Shown piece by piece: positions 25,753 to 35,177 of a stretch of DNA of 64,000 nucleotides. Source of the stretch: Aminipila sp032051575 (GTDB lineage Bacteria > Bacillota > Clostridia > Peptostreptococcales > Anaerovoracaceae); contig NZ_DAMBYD010000011.1 of the NCBI RefSeq assembly GCF_032051575.1, positions 62,001 to 126,000 on the forward strand. Reading direction: 5' to 3'. The notes beneath the pieces are model-generated. The model saw only the letters and a list, made by a program, of their open reading frames with translations. It was not told the DNA's origin and did not search any database. Made by a program: the position numbers and the translations under genes. How positions within the stretch are numbered: the stretch's first letter is position 1; each line of letters opens with the position of its first letter.

Positions 25753-27996
25753 CTACAAAATCTCTTTATTAAAATGTCCTCTTGTGTCTGTTTCCTGATT
25801 AAAGGCCGCATTACCCACTCCACCATTTAATTTGCTTAAGGCCTTCTGAATGGTTCTCTCAACCTGCTCTTTTGATTCAACCGTAAAGTTTAATCTGAAT
25901 GCCTCGATTCCTTTTATGCAAGGCATCTCATCTAACAGATTAAGGGTCTTTCCATTTAGGATAGTCGTTGTACAATCATCATGACAAATGATAGGGAACG
26001 TCCCGTACTCATCTTTTAACTCATAGCTCTTTGTTCTACAAACACCACATTGATCCATTTTTTTCAACGGACAATATTTTGTAAACATCAAAGGAGCCTT
26101 ACCATATACAATCATTTCTAGCGCAGGATAGCCATCATTTTCTTCATAATAGGCATTCATTAAATCTTCAATTTGGCTCTTATTCAATTCATACGATAAA
26201 GTTACTCGTTTCGCACCTAATGTATATAATTCATAGCAGCTAGCAGAATTAACAACATTTAGAGAATAGTCCGTAACAAAAGGATTCGTTTTTCTGTAGT
26301 GATATATTCCGCCATACCCTCCAATCAGTAGCATTCCTTCCTTTTCCTTATAATCGTTCTGGTTTCTTCTAACAATGTTTTCAAAATAGATTTCCTGAAT
26401 TCCACAGCTCACGCAAGCATCATACTGTTCCTTAGTCGTTACAGAAGCCGTAAGGTATGGTTTTTCAAGAGCAAAGCTTATTTTTTCTTTTGCTTTCAAA
26501 GCCTTGGTTCTTTTCTTTTGACTGTTAAGCTTTAAGTCATATAAGCCCTGTACAAGTTCTCTTCTTGCCGCATTTAACAGTTTAGCCGGAATAAATGAAT
26601 TACATTCCTCAAAATCTATATGATTCAGTTCGAATATCGTATCATTTAATCTCGAAAATTGCTTTATTACCTGTTCTTTTGTTGTTGGATTATTAATTGC
26701 GACCCCTAGTATTTCCTCGCTTTCATATAAATAATTAAAGCCTAAGCCCGACCCATTTATGATAAGCTTTGAATCTGGATATGCATACACTTTAATATCT
26801 AGGTTAAAGCGCCTAAATTCTTTTTCCAGTGATGATTCCAACTCTTTGTAATAGGAATAATCCTTCGTTATATATACTAAATCACCCTTAGCCAACTTTT
26901 CTTTGATTTTGATATAGCAGACATCTTCTGCTTTGTTGATAAAATTGCCATCTTTATCGTACAATTTTACAACAGTTAAATTAACATCTTCATTGTTATG
27001 ACTTATTCTGATGATATCGTTTTGATTTAAAGGTCGTGTAAGTGTTATTTCAACCATGTCTTTAACAAACTTGCTAATTCTACCAATTTCATAACCAAAG
27101 TTATTCGGTCTTAAAATGTTTGTAATATCTTTCTGATCTTCGTGAAACAAATATCCTTTCGTAAAGGTTCTATTGAATGTTTTGTTCAGATTCTCTTTAT
27201 CTTCTTCGTTTAATTTATGATCTAAGGCCTTGCGATATTTTGATACAACATTCGCAACATATGCAGGCTCTTTCATTCTGCCTTCTATTTTTAAAGAATC
27301 AATTTCTTTTAAATCATCGATATAGTTGATCGTGTTTAAGTCCTTAGTAGACAGAATATAGTTTTTCCCTAAAGAGGTATCTGTTGCCGTATCAATTAGC
27401 TCATACTCCTTACGACATGATCCAACACATCTTCCGCGATTTCCGCTTCGATAGCCGATTAATCCAGACATAAGACAGTTTCCAGAATAAGAAACACATA
27501 AAGCACCATGAACAAAAATCTCTAAAGGTATTTTGGCGATTCTCTTTATCTCTTTTACTTTTTCAATCGGGGCCTCACGGGCCAAAACAACTCTTTTAGC
27601 ACCAAGTTCTTTAAATAATAAAGTTCCGTCTAAATCGTCTATTCCCATTTGAGTTGAACAATGTGCTTCCATATCAAGAAAGTTTTTAACCATGTAATCG
27701 AAAGCAGCCAAGTCCTGAACGATAATTCCATCAATACCGATTTCATTTAATTCGTGCATCTGCGCTTTCATCTCTTCAACTTCGTTTTGGAAAACGATGG
27801 TATTCATTGTTACATAGATTTTAACATTCCTAAGGTGCGCATACGTAACAGCCTCTTTTAACAATTCTAAATCAAAATTTGATGAGTATGCACGTGCACC
27901 AAATTTTTGCATTCCTAAGTATATTGCATCACAACCATTAGAAATTGCAGCTTTTAAAGCTTCCATATTTCCTGCTGGGGCTAATAATTCAGTCAT
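25753..27996 (-). CDS. U32 family peptidase (RlhA-like)
   Basis: About 747 residues from ATG 27996 (MTELLAPAGNMEALKAA), chosen because GGAGG sits 5 nt before it; the open frame starts 21 nt earlier. The U32 core shows EIFVHGALCVSYSGNCLMSG, GNRGRC and SLKIEGRMKEPAYV near residue 165-245, and a C-terminal extension with further Cys (CPLKKMDQCGVC). Relatives RlhA and TrhP hydroxylate 23S rRNA or tRNA and use an iron-sulfur cluster with these Cys, so an RNA-modification role is as likely as proteolysis. It follows the ABC-F gene directly, and both could act on the ribosome. Confidence 0.85.
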   Translation of the reverse strand: MTELLAPAGNMEALKAAISNGCDAIYLGMQKFGARAYSSNFDLELLKEAVTYAHLRNVKIYVTMNTIVFQNEVEEMKAQMHELNEIGIDGIIVQDLAAFDYMVKNFLDMEAHCSTQMGIDDLDGTLLFKELGAKRVVLAREAPIEKVKEIKRIAKIPLEIFVHGALCVSYSGNCLMSGLIGYRSGNRGRCVGSCRKEYELIDTATDTSLGKNYILSTKDLNTINYIDDLKEIDSLKIEGRMKEPAYVANVVSKYRKALDHKLNEEDKENLNKTFNRTFTKGYLFHEDQKDITNILRPNNFGYEIGRISKFVKDMVEITLTRPLNQNDIIRISHNNEDVNLTVVKLYDKDGNFINKAEDVCYIKIKEKLAKGDLVYITKDYSYYKELESSLEKEFRRFNLDIKVYAYPDSKLIINGSGLGFNYLYESEEILGVAINNPTTKEQVIKQFSRLNDTIFELNHIDFEECNSFIPAKLLNAARRELVQGLYDLKLNSQKKRTKALKAKEKISFALEKPYLTASVTTKEQYDACVSCGIQEIYFENIVRRNQNDYKEKEGMLLIGGYGGIYHYRKTNPFVTDYSLNVVNSASCYELYTLGAKRVTLSYELNKSQIEDLMNAYYEENDGYPALEMIVYGKAPLMFTKYCPLKKMDQCGVCRTKSYELKDEYGTFPIICHDDCTTTILNGKTLNLLDEMPCIKGIEAFRLNFTVESKEQVERTIQKALSKLNGGVGNAAFNQETDTRGHFNKEIL

Positions 27997-28016
27997 TTTT
28001 TCCTCCATACTACTCA

Positions 28017-29753
28017 CTATTCTGCGCTAAGTGCTTCTAACTGGCTGCAAAATTTTTCTACAGTTATCAGCTCATTCTTTTTAAAGGCTAATGTGATATT
28101 GGCTTCTAATTCTTGTTTTTTCTTGTCTATTTCTAAATACTTCTGATCGAAATATTTATTATATACCATTTTACGGAAAGAGCGTGTACGCATACGTCTA
28201 ATCGTATTGTCTTCTATAAGTAAAACGTAATCTGCACAATTTGTTACAAGATAGAAATCGTGGCTTACCATGAGTACAGCCCCTTTATATTCGGAAATAG
28301 CTTTTTCCAGAGCCATTTGTGCGTAAAGATCCAAATGGCTAGTCGGTTCATCAAGAATAAGAAGTTCTGCATTTGTATTTGCAATCATCGCAATTTGGAG
28401 CAAATTCTTTTCTCCACCGGATAACTGACCCACCTTCTGCTTTAAGGTATCACCTTCCAAACAATATTTTCCAAGATACTCACGGATACTTTCCCTTGTC
28501 TCAAAGCCTAAGTTTTCCATAACCTCGTATACCGTTTTTGTTTCATCCATATTCTCGCCCAAAAGCTGAGATAAGCACGCATAGCTTGTATTCTCATCGA
28601 TATGGATGGAAGGATGGTTATTCTTTAAGATATCGCGCATTAAAGTAGTTTTTCCTGTACCATTTGCACCAACGATAGCTACTTTTTCGCCAGCTAGCAA
28701 TTCAAAATTGATATTTTTAAGTAAACTTTCATCAAATGAAATATTATAATCTGTAATGCTTAAAACAGTATGCTCTGTTTCAACTTCTATTGCCGGAAGT
28801 TCAATCTTTGGCTCACGAAGTTCAATAAAAGGTGCCTTAATTTCTCTTGCACGTAAACGGTCAAGTTGCGTTTGCTTTGCATTTACAGCACTTCCAATAA
28901 CAGGATTGACAAGTATCGTAGCTCTTGTGCGCAAAATATCAACCATTTTCTCAGTACGCTCAATTTCTTCCTGTTCGGAAGTACTCTGCAGTTTAAGTTT
29001 TAATTTTTCCTTTAGCTGGGAACAACGATATTCTGTATAATTACCATCATATTCCTGAATATCACCGTTCTCTAAATGTAAAATCTTGTTAAAACAGTGA
29101 TTCAATAAATATCTGTTATGTGTAATAACTAATAAGGTGCCATTATAACCATTAATCAACTGACAAAGTCTATTTAAGTTGCCAAAATCAAGAAATACAT
29201 CCGGTTCGTCCAACACAAGAAGATTGGGAGATAATAATATTTCTCTCATAATCTGAAGTAATTTATACTCCCCACCACTAAGTTGTGATAACTTTGTTTC
29301 TTCTAATTCACGCATACCGGCTACATATAACTGTTTACGGATTTTGTTTGCATAATTATCTCCGTCCATGGCTTCAAAGGCATCTAAAAGATCCTGATAT
29401 TTCTGGAATAACGGTGATGCATCCTCAGCCACTGCCATTTCTTCACACACTGCAACTGTCGCTTGCTGATTTTCCACGAATCTCTCACTTAGATATTTAA
29501 AAACAGTGCATTCCTGCTCTTTATCTCTCACAGCAAACTGGCTGGCATAACCAATACGACAGCTTTCATCTTTGATTATCTTTCCATCGTACAAATACTT
29601 ATCCGGATGAATAATCATATCAACAAGAGTCGATTTTCCAGCACCATTGCTTCCAATAAAAGCGCAATGCTGCCCCATTCTCAATGTAAACGAAACCTCT
29701 TTATATAAATCTTTTGCAGGAAAACCATAGGAAAGTTTTTCTACTTGAATCAT
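28017..29753 (-). CDS. ABC-F family ribosome-associated ATPase
   Basis: 578 residues with two ABC domains and no membrane span. Domain 1 has Walker A GSNGAGKST and signature LSGGEYKLLQI; domain 2 has GANGTGKTT and LSGGEKNLLQIAM with LDEPTSHLD. Domain 1 Walker B reads LDEPDVFLDF, an unusual variant of LDEPTNHLD. The interdomain linker (about 240-310) is the ribosome-contacting arm that sets drug protection or translation-factor roles. It could confer protection against 50S antibiotics, but this cannot be decided here. It shares a transcript with the U32 gene. Confidence 0.88.
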   Translation of the reverse strand: MIQVEKLSYGFPAKDLYKEVSFTLRMGQHCAFIGSNGAGKSTLVDMIIHPDKYLYDGKIIKDESCRIGYASQFAVRDKEQECTVFKYLSERFVENQQATVAVCEEMAVAEDASPLFQKYQDLLDAFEAMDGDNYANKIRKQLYVAGMRELEETKLSQLSGGEYKLLQIMREILLSPNLLVLDEPDVFLDFGNLNRLCQLINGYNGTLLVITHNRYLLNHCFNKILHLENGDIQEYDGNYTEYRCSQLKEKLKLKLQSTSEQEEIERTEKMVDILRTRATILVNPVIGSAVNAKQTQLDRLRAREIKAPFIELREPKIELPAIEVETEHTVLSITDYNISFDESLLKNINFELLAGEKVAIVGANGTGKTTLMRDILKNNHPSIHIDENTSYACLSQLLGENMDETKTVYEVMENLGFETRESIREYLGKYCLEGDTLKQKVGQLSGGEKNLLQIAMIANTNAELLILDEPTSHLDLYAQMALEKAISEYKGAVLMVSHDFYLVTNCADYVLLIEDNTIRRMRTRSFRKMVYNKYFDQKYLEIDKKKQELEANITLAFKKNELITVEKFCSQLEALSAE

Positions 29754-29837
29754 TTTTGTTATCCTCTTTTCTAAAAAATTTTGTCTAAGGAATGCGCACG
29801 GAATTAATCAACGCTTCCCTGCATTTATCACAGTAGA

Positions 29838-29866
29838 ATTATAACAATTCACACTGTACAACACAA
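29838..29866 (-). promoter_or_regulatory. Sigma-A promoter and leader of the ABC-F/U32 operon
   Basis: The minus strand reads TTGTGT, 17 nt, TATAAT. It leaves a leader of roughly 75 nt. ABC-F genes are often attenuated through such leaders, but I see no clear terminator hairpin in this one. Confidence 0.7.
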
Positions 29867-29934
29867 GCAAAGTTACCAAAACAATGACATCTGTTTTAGG
29901 ATAGTGCATACAGCTGCATACATAAATCAAGACA

Positions 29935-29977
29935 AACAAAAAACTCTAAACCCATCAATTTCAACGAGTTTAGAGTT
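29935..29977 (-). terminator. Terminator of the tRNA cluster
   Basis: AACTCTAAAC (29942-29951) pairs perfectly with GTTTAGAGTT (29968-29977). The minus strand continues with a run of six T. Confidence 0.85.
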
Positions 29978-29984
29978 ATTCTCA

Positions 29985-30058
<74 letters not shown>

Positions 30059-30088
30059 ATAAGCCAGCCTTACGACTAGCCGTTTAAT

Positions 30089-30163
30089 TGGCTAGGGTAG
30101 CAGGATTTGAACCTGCGCATGATGGAATCAGAATCCATTGCCTTACCGCTTGGCGATACCCCA
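30089..30163 (-). tRNA. tRNA-Gln (CTG)
   Basis: 75 nt with CCA. Acceptor TGGGGTA pairs with TACCCTA, starting with the weak U-A pair typical of tRNA-Gln. Anticodon stem ATGGA/TCCAT holds loop TTCTGAT. Confidence 0.92.
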
Positions 30164-30180
30164 ACAAATAAAAGTTATAA

Positions 30181-30257
30181 TGGGGTGGATAGTGGGAGTC
30201 GAACCCACGTATACAGGAGCCACAACCCTGTGTCTTAACCACTTGACGATACCCACC
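30181..30257 (-). tRNA. tRNA-His (GTG)
   Basis: Includes the extra G(-1) opposite C73, the identity mark of tRNA-His, and encoded CCA. Acceptor GTGGGTA pairs with TATCCAC; anticodon GTG in the loop TTGTGGC. Confidence 0.94.
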
Positions 30258-30297
30258 ATACATGTTACTTTTTATTAATATGAATTTTTAATAAAAA

Positions 30298-30374
30298 TGG
30301 CGACCTGGATCGGGCTCGAACCGACGACCTCCAGCGTGACAGGCTGGCATTCTAACCAACTGAACTACCAGGCC
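30298..30374 (-). tRNA. tRNA-Asp (GTC)
   Basis: 77 nt with CCA. Anticodon stem CCAGC/GCTGG holds loop CTGTCAC, and the discriminator is G as in tRNA-Asp. Confidence 0.95.
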
Positions 30375-30385
30375 ATATTGTAATT

Positions 30386-30461
30386 TGGTGGGCGTTATAG
30401 GGCTCGAACCTATGACCCCCTGCTTGTAAGGCAGGTGCTCTCCCAGCTGAGCTAAACGCCC
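30386..30461 (-). tRNA. tRNA-Val (TAC)
   Basis: 76 nt with CCA. Acceptor GGGCGTT, anticodon loop CTTACAA in stem CCTGC/GCAGG, discriminator A. Confidence 0.95.
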
Positions 30462-30471
30462 ATTTTTTTAA

Positions 30472-30548
30472 TGGTAGCGGCGAGTGGATTCGAACCACCG
30501 ACCTTCCGGGTATGAACCGGACGCTCTAGCCAACTAAGCTACACCGCC
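30472..30548 (-). tRNA. tRNA-Met (CAT), elongator type
   Basis: 77 nt with CCA. Anticodon loop TTCATAC in stem TCCGG/CCGGA. The first acceptor position pairs (G-U) and the anticodon stem lacks three G-C pairs, so it is an elongator and not an initiator. It is the first gene of the cluster. Confidence 0.92.
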
Positions 30549-30588
30549 ACGTTTGTGTTTCCAACGTTTTGCGCCGTCAACATTTAAT

Positions 30589-30617
30589 ATATTACCATCT
30601 GTAGTTCATAATGTCAA
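30589..30617 (-). promoter_or_regulatory. Strong sigma-A promoter of the tRNA cluster
   Basis: The minus strand reads TTGACA, 17 nt, TAATAT: a consensus -35 and near-consensus -10, about 35 nt before tRNA-Met. Confidence 0.88.
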
Positions 30618-30762
30618 CACATTTTTTTACATATTATTATTATTTTTTCATATCTTGTAGAATACGTATTTTTCAACATGTTATAAGGCTGGTTTCATCA
30701 TGCTTAGTAAAATTTGATAAAAAAACATTATCGTATTTTTTGTCTATCTATTTTTTCTAGAC

Positions 30763-30791
30763 TTGACTTACCAAATTTATCCTTATATGAT
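30763..30791 (+). promoter_or_regulatory. Sigma-A promoter of the AIM24 family gene
   Basis: TTGACT (30763-30768), 17 nt, TATGAT (30786-30791), with transcription expected to start about 50 nt before the gene. Confidence 0.75.
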
Positions 30792-30847
30792 TGCTATAGA
30801 CATTATATCATAAAACAAATTAAAAATGAATAAAAATGGAGGTTATT

Positions 30848-31528
30848 ATGGAATACAAAATTGAAGGTGCTCCACTTTCTGTCCTTATTTGTACCTTAAG
30901 TGCAGGAGAATGTATGATTACCGAAAGAGGCTCCATGAGCTGGATGTCTCCTAATATGAAAATGGAAACTACAAGTAACGGCGGTGTAGGCCGTGCTTTA
31001 GGCCGAATGTTTGCTGGTGAAGCACTTTTCCAAAACCGTTACACTGCACAAGGAGGAAAGGGATTGATTGCATTTGCTCCCAGCTTTCCCGGATCTATAA
31101 TGGAATTCGATATTACACCAGAAAATTCTATTATTGTACAAAAATCAGGTTTTCTAGCTGCTGAATCAACTGTAGATTTATCTGTTTTCTTTCAAAAGAA
31201 AGTGGGAGCCGGCTTCTTCGGGGGTGAAGGATTTATTATGCAAAAGATTTCTGGGAGAGGAAAGGCTTTTATTGAAATAGATGGACATACTGTTGAATAC
31301 AATCTTGGCCCTGGTGAATCTATGATAATAGATACAGGTTATCTAGCCGCAATGAGCGATACATGCTCTTTAGATATTGTAACAGTACCTGGCGTGAAAA
31401 ATATGTTATTCGGGGGTGAAGGAATTTTTAATACTGTTGTAAGGGGGCCAGGGAGAATCATTCTTCAAACCCTGCCAATCAACTCCGTTGCAGATTCTCT
31501 TCGCCCATACTTCCCATCAAACAGGTAA
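30848..31528 (+). CDS. TIGR00266/AIM24 family protein
   Basis: 226 residues from ATG 30848, with GGAGG in front that overlaps an upstream in-frame ATG. All-beta double-psi-like fold with the family landmarks MITERGSMSWMSPNMKMET near residue 25, GRMFAGEALFQNRYTAQGGKG near 55 and FGGEGFI(M)QKISGRGKAF near 125. Two Gly-rich FFGGEG/LFGGEG segments are usual. The family is related to mitochondrial AIM24 and its bacterial role is unknown. Single-gene unit. Confidence 0.88.
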   Translation: MEYKIEGAPLSVLICTLSAGECMITERGSMSWMSPNMKMETTSNGGVGRALGRMFAGEALFQNRYTAQGGKGLIAFAPSFPGSIMEFDITPENSIIVQKSGFLAAESTVDLSVFFQKKVGAGFFGGEGFIMQKISGRGKAFIEIDGHTVEYNLGPGESMIIDTGYLAAMSDTCSLDIVTVPGVKNMLFGGEGIFNTVVRGPGRIILQTLPINSVADSLRPYFPSNR

Positions 31529-31560
31529 AATAAAAAACAAGAAATATAACACACAAACAC

Positions 31561-31595
31561 AAAAGTACTTTCTAGAAATCTTAGAAAGTACTTTT
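31561..31595 (+). terminator. Bidirectional terminator between convergent genes
   Basis: AAAAGTACTTTCT (31561-31573) pairs perfectly over 13 bp with AGAAAGTACTTTT (31583-31595); T-rich on both strands. It closes both the AIM24 gene and the dehydrogenase gene. Confidence 0.85.
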
Positions 31596-31623
31596 TAGCT
31601 TTTCCGATCCTGACATAAGTGAT

Positions 31624-32583
31624 TCATCTACAAAGATTACGTTTTTCACCATTTAAATATGATCTTATATTTAAATAAACTTCTTCCATAGCACGTGTGC
31701 GGGATTCTACGGAAGCCCACGCCATATGTGGTGTAATAACAAGCTTAGAACTATCCTTAAAAGGCCGCAAAGCACATTCAGGGGACATTGGCTCAGCAGT
31801 TAATACATCCAATCCAGCTCCAGCAATCAGATTTTCTTCTAATGCCTTTGCTAATCCTTTCTCGCTAATAACACCTCCTCTTGCAACATTAATGAAATAA
31901 GCTGAACGTTTCATTTTTTTATATTCTTCATAGCCAAAAATCTCTGCAGTTTTTTCAGTAAGAGGAGTATGAACTGATATAATGTCACTTTCAGACAGCA
32001 ATTCCTCAAACTGAACATGAGGATAATCGGTATTGTGCGGGTTCCCAGATGGAGAATTATAAATTACTTTACAACCAAATGCAGACGCAATTTTTGCAAC
32101 CTGTACACCGATTTGGCCCATTCCTACAATACCCCATGTTTTACCGCACAACTCATGGAACTTCACAGAAAACGAAGAATTAAATGTATCATTTACATAT
32201 TCCTCTTTTTTTACATAATAATCAAAGTATGCAATTTTTTCATATAGATACAGTAAAAGTGCAAAGGTATGCTGCGCAACAGAGTTGGTTGAATAACCTC
32301 TTATGTTTGCAACCGCTATTCCTGCCTTATTTGTGTAATCAAAATCAACAAAATTTGTTCCAGTAGAGGTCATGGTAACAAGCTTTAGTTTGTTTGCCTT
32401 TCCAATACTTTGTTCATTTATAGGAAATTGATCGACGATAATGATATCTGCATCTGCGATACGTTCACGCATCTCCTCGTAAGTATTGGTTTGCTCATAC
32501 GCAATTACCTCACCAAAGCCGTTTAGGCAATCGTAATTAATATCAGAACCAATTTGTAAAGTCTCTAATAAAACAATTTTCAT
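31624..32583 (-). CDS. D-2-hydroxyacid dehydrogenase
   Basis: 319 residues, ATG 32583 behind AAGGAGA. NAD-dependent oxidoreductase that reduces 2-oxoacids to D-2-hydroxyacids. The Rossmann motif is WGIVGMGQIGVQVAKIA near residue 148; the catalytic Arg is in NVARGG, the Glu in LTAEP and the His in ITPHMAWAS. STNSVAQHTFALLL is the usual substrate-domain block. The preferred acid is unknown; hydroxypyruvate or phenylpyruvate reductases are close relatives. It follows the GGDEF gene by 50 nt and may share its transcript. Confidence 0.88.
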   Translation of the reverse strand: MKIVLLETLQIGSDINYDCLNGFGEVIAYEQTNTYEEMRERIADADIIIVDQFPINEQSIGKANKLKLVTMTSTGTNFVDFDYTNKAGIAVANIRGYSTNSVAQHTFALLLYLYEKIAYFDYYVKKEEYVNDTFNSSFSVKFHELCGKTWGIVGMGQIGVQVAKIASAFGCKVIYNSPSGNPHNTDYPHVQFEELLSESDIISVHTPLTEKTAEIFGYEEYKKMKRSAYFINVARGGVISEKGLAKALEENLIAGAGLDVLTAEPMSPECALRPFKDSSKLVITPHMAWASVESRTRAMEEVYLNIRSYLNGEKRNLCR

Positions 32584-32633
32584 TTCATCTTCTCCTTTTT
32601 AATAAATTAATCTTATATGTTACATGAACTATG

Positions 32634-35039
32634 TCAGATATTTTGCGCTTTTGTCCTGCGTTTATTTTCGTACATCCGTTCATCTGCAATTCTTATCAGC
32701 TCATTAAAGTTCTTAGCTTCTGCCGGATAATCAACGATGCCATAACTAAAACTGCAAACAATATGCTTATGCTCTACAATAATTGGATTATCATTAAAAT
32801 AACCTTTTAATGATTCCAATCTGTTAATTAAATTTTCATAATCCACGCCAAAGGAAATAAGCACAAATTCATCTCCGCCAAATCTTGCTATAATATTCTC
32901 TCCTGACAAATGAGTTAAACCTGTTGCAAAGCTTTTAATCAATTCGTCTCCAATTAAATGACCATAATTATCATTAGTGGACTTTAATCCATTCAGGTCA
33001 AATATAACTAGAAGAAATTTATTTCTATCTTCATTATTATAGATATCCATATAAAACATTTGTTCAAAGTAGCTTCTATTGTATATATTGGTTAATTTAT
33101 CGTATCTAGATAGATATAGAATTTTCTCATACATTCTATGCTTTATAATGGCATTAGCCGCTTGATTTCTCATATATTCCATCAGTTCAACTTCTAGTTC
33201 ATTGAAGATATCATCATATTCACTATCAATATTTAAAAACCCGTACAAATCACCCTCTATAATAATAGGTGCACATATTGAAGATTTAATACATATTCCT
33301 TCCACTGTATCCAGCATGTGGACACCGCCTAATTTGTCGATACCATTTAAAATAACTGTTTTATCAATTTTTTCTCCCTTATTGAACCATAAAAAATGAT
33401 CTTCTAGGGCAATGGAAAAGCTCACCATATCGTCTGAAGAATATCCTTTGGCTACGGCAATATTTAGATTTTTATCTTCATCTAAAATCAGTACTGATCC
33501 ACTGCTTCTATGATCTATGCAGGTTATTACTTCATTCAATATTAACTGGAGTAAGTCATTAATATTAGTTATTTCATTAATTGAGTAACCAATTTTTATC
33601 ATTGCCTCTTTCAATTTTAATAACTTATTTATTTTTTCTTCATTCTTTTTCTGTTCTGTAATATCTAAGATAACGCCTACTAAACCTTTACTAATACCTT
33701 GTTCATCTATAATCACTGACTTATTGAAAATCACGTCGTGGTAACTGCCATCTTTATGCAGCAATTTTGATTCATAAGCCTGTGTTTGTTTTTTGTCCAT
33801 TATCTGCTTGTCCAATCCCACATAAATTTCTGCCAGATCTTTTTCAAATATCTGGTTCGCCGTACTACCTATCACGTCTTCCATTTTTAAACCTAGAAAA
33901 TCTGTGAATGCAATATTGCAATGGTTATATATCCCATGCTCGTCCTTAGAATAAATTGGATTAGGTATGGCATCCGTAAGGGTTTGAAGAAAATTAAAAT
34001 TATCAGCCAGCTTCTTTCTGTTTAGTTCTATTTCTGTAACATCATTGAATGTCAATATTTTCCCGATTGTTTTAGCTAGATTGTCATATATATTGTTAAC
34101 ATCCATTTTATAATATTTCAACTTTTCGTCGTTTTTTATAAATAGTAAGCTTTCTTCCCCCGCATTGTTTAAAGCTTTTAGAATTTCTTTATATTCTATC
34201 AATGATTTTTCAATGTCTTTATCTCTGGTATCTATGTGCTCTAACTGAGAAATGATTTTCTGTGCAGAATCGTTAAAATTAACTACATTATTTTGATTAT
34301 CAAGTATAATAACACCATCTAACATATTTGAAAAAACTTTTTCTATAGCAATTGGGGTAAGTTTTATAAGTTTGACATTCAATATGGCAAAGCTGGAAAT
34401 AATCCCGGCAATCGTGAACGCAAGGGGACATAAATCAAGTTCAAAAGGCAGTAATTTAAACATATATATCATATCTGAAATCCATGGAATTACCCAGGCA
34501 ATAATCAACAATATGATTTGTTTCCTTACAATTGGTATAGATTTAAAATAAGCAGATATAAAGACAGCCAGACCAATAAACATTAAAGTATAGGTGTAAG
34601 TAATATTTATCCAATACCAAGGTCCCTTCACAATTTCTGCAATTGGAAAAATTCCATCATAATTTATAGATAAATTAATATAAAACAAGTGATGAAAATC
34701 ATTTGTATAATTCATAATAAGTATAATAACAGGCATGATGAATAATAATTTTATGTTATATGTTTTTATTTTATCTCTATATCCAGTAAAATTCAGTGCA
34801 AATATAAACCATGCCAGCGGCAGAAATACAATGCCTAAATATTCTACTTTTATCCAAAATTTGATCCATCCAATATTTGCATACAATAATTCAAATGCAT
34901 ATCCAAATTGATAAATAGCTACTGTCAGCAAACATACAGAAATATATGATTTTTCTCTTTTCCATGCAAAATATCCAATAAAACCCAACCCGAATGTTGA
35001 TATAAAAAGTACAAAACTAAAATAGTAATTTATATTCAA
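32634..35039 (-). CDS. Membrane diguanylate cyclase: 7TM-PAS-PAS-GAF-GGDEF
   Basis: About 801 residues from TTG 35039, which follows GAGGTG at good spacing. An open frame continues to 35153, but those codons run into the terminator hairpin of the neighbouring gene. Domains: N-terminal seven-helix histidine-kinase-type sensor (to about 220), PAS (about 230-330), PAS (about 335-460), GAF (about 480-620) and GGDEF (about 640-800) with intact ARFGGDEFVLI. I see no RxxD inhibitory site 5 residues before GGDEF. It should make cyclic di-GMP in response to membrane or redox signals. Confidence 0.85.
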   Translation of the reverse strand: MNINYYFSFVLFISTFGLGFIGYFAWKREKSYISVCLLTVAIYQFGYAFELLYANIGWIKFWIKVEYLGIVFLPLAWFIFALNFTGYRDKIKTYNIKLLFIMPVIILIMNYTNDFHHLFYINLSINYDGIFPIAEIVKGPWYWINITYTYTLMFIGLAVFISAYFKSIPIVRKQIILLIIAWVIPWISDMIYMFKLLPFELDLCPLAFTIAGIISSFAILNVKLIKLTPIAIEKVFSNMLDGVIILDNQNNVVNFNDSAQKIISQLEHIDTRDKDIEKSLIEYKEILKALNNAGEESLLFIKNDEKLKYYKMDVNNIYDNLAKTIGKILTFNDVTEIELNRKKLADNFNFLQTLTDAIPNPIYSKDEHGIYNHCNIAFTDFLGLKMEDVIGSTANQIFEKDLAEIYVGLDKQIMDKKQTQAYESKLLHKDGSYHDVIFNKSVIIDEQGISKGLVGVILDITEQKKNEEKINKLLKLKEAMIKIGYSINEITNINDLLQLILNEVITCIDHRSSGSVLILDEDKNLNIAVAKGYSSDDMVSFSIALEDHFLWFNKGEKIDKTVILNGIDKLGGVHMLDTVEGICIKSSICAPIIIEGDLYGFLNIDSEYDDIFNELEVELMEYMRNQAANAIIKHRMYEKILYLSRYDKLTNIYNRSYFEQMFYMDIYNNEDRNKFLLVIFDLNGLKSTNDNYGHLIGDELIKSFATGLTHLSGENIIARFGGDEFVLISFGVDYENLINRLESLKGYFNDNPIIVEHKHIVCSFSYGIVDYPAEAKNFNELIRIADERMYENKRRTKAQNI

Positions 35040-35119
35040 ACGTATCACCTCATACTTTAATTTTAACCTATATTTATATGAATTCATAGCATTCTTTATC
35101 CAAAGACTATTTTCCTCAA

Positions 35120-35157
35120 AAAGAGAAAAATGACAACTCGTGTGAGTTGCCATTTTC
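35120..35157 (-). terminator. Terminator of the hydrolase-fold gene
   Basis: A 13-bp stem with one wobble (35127-35139 with 35145-35157) starts about 20 nt after the stop and is T-rich on the minus strand. Confidence 0.8.
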
Positions 35158-35177
35158 TTTAAACATACATAGTTATA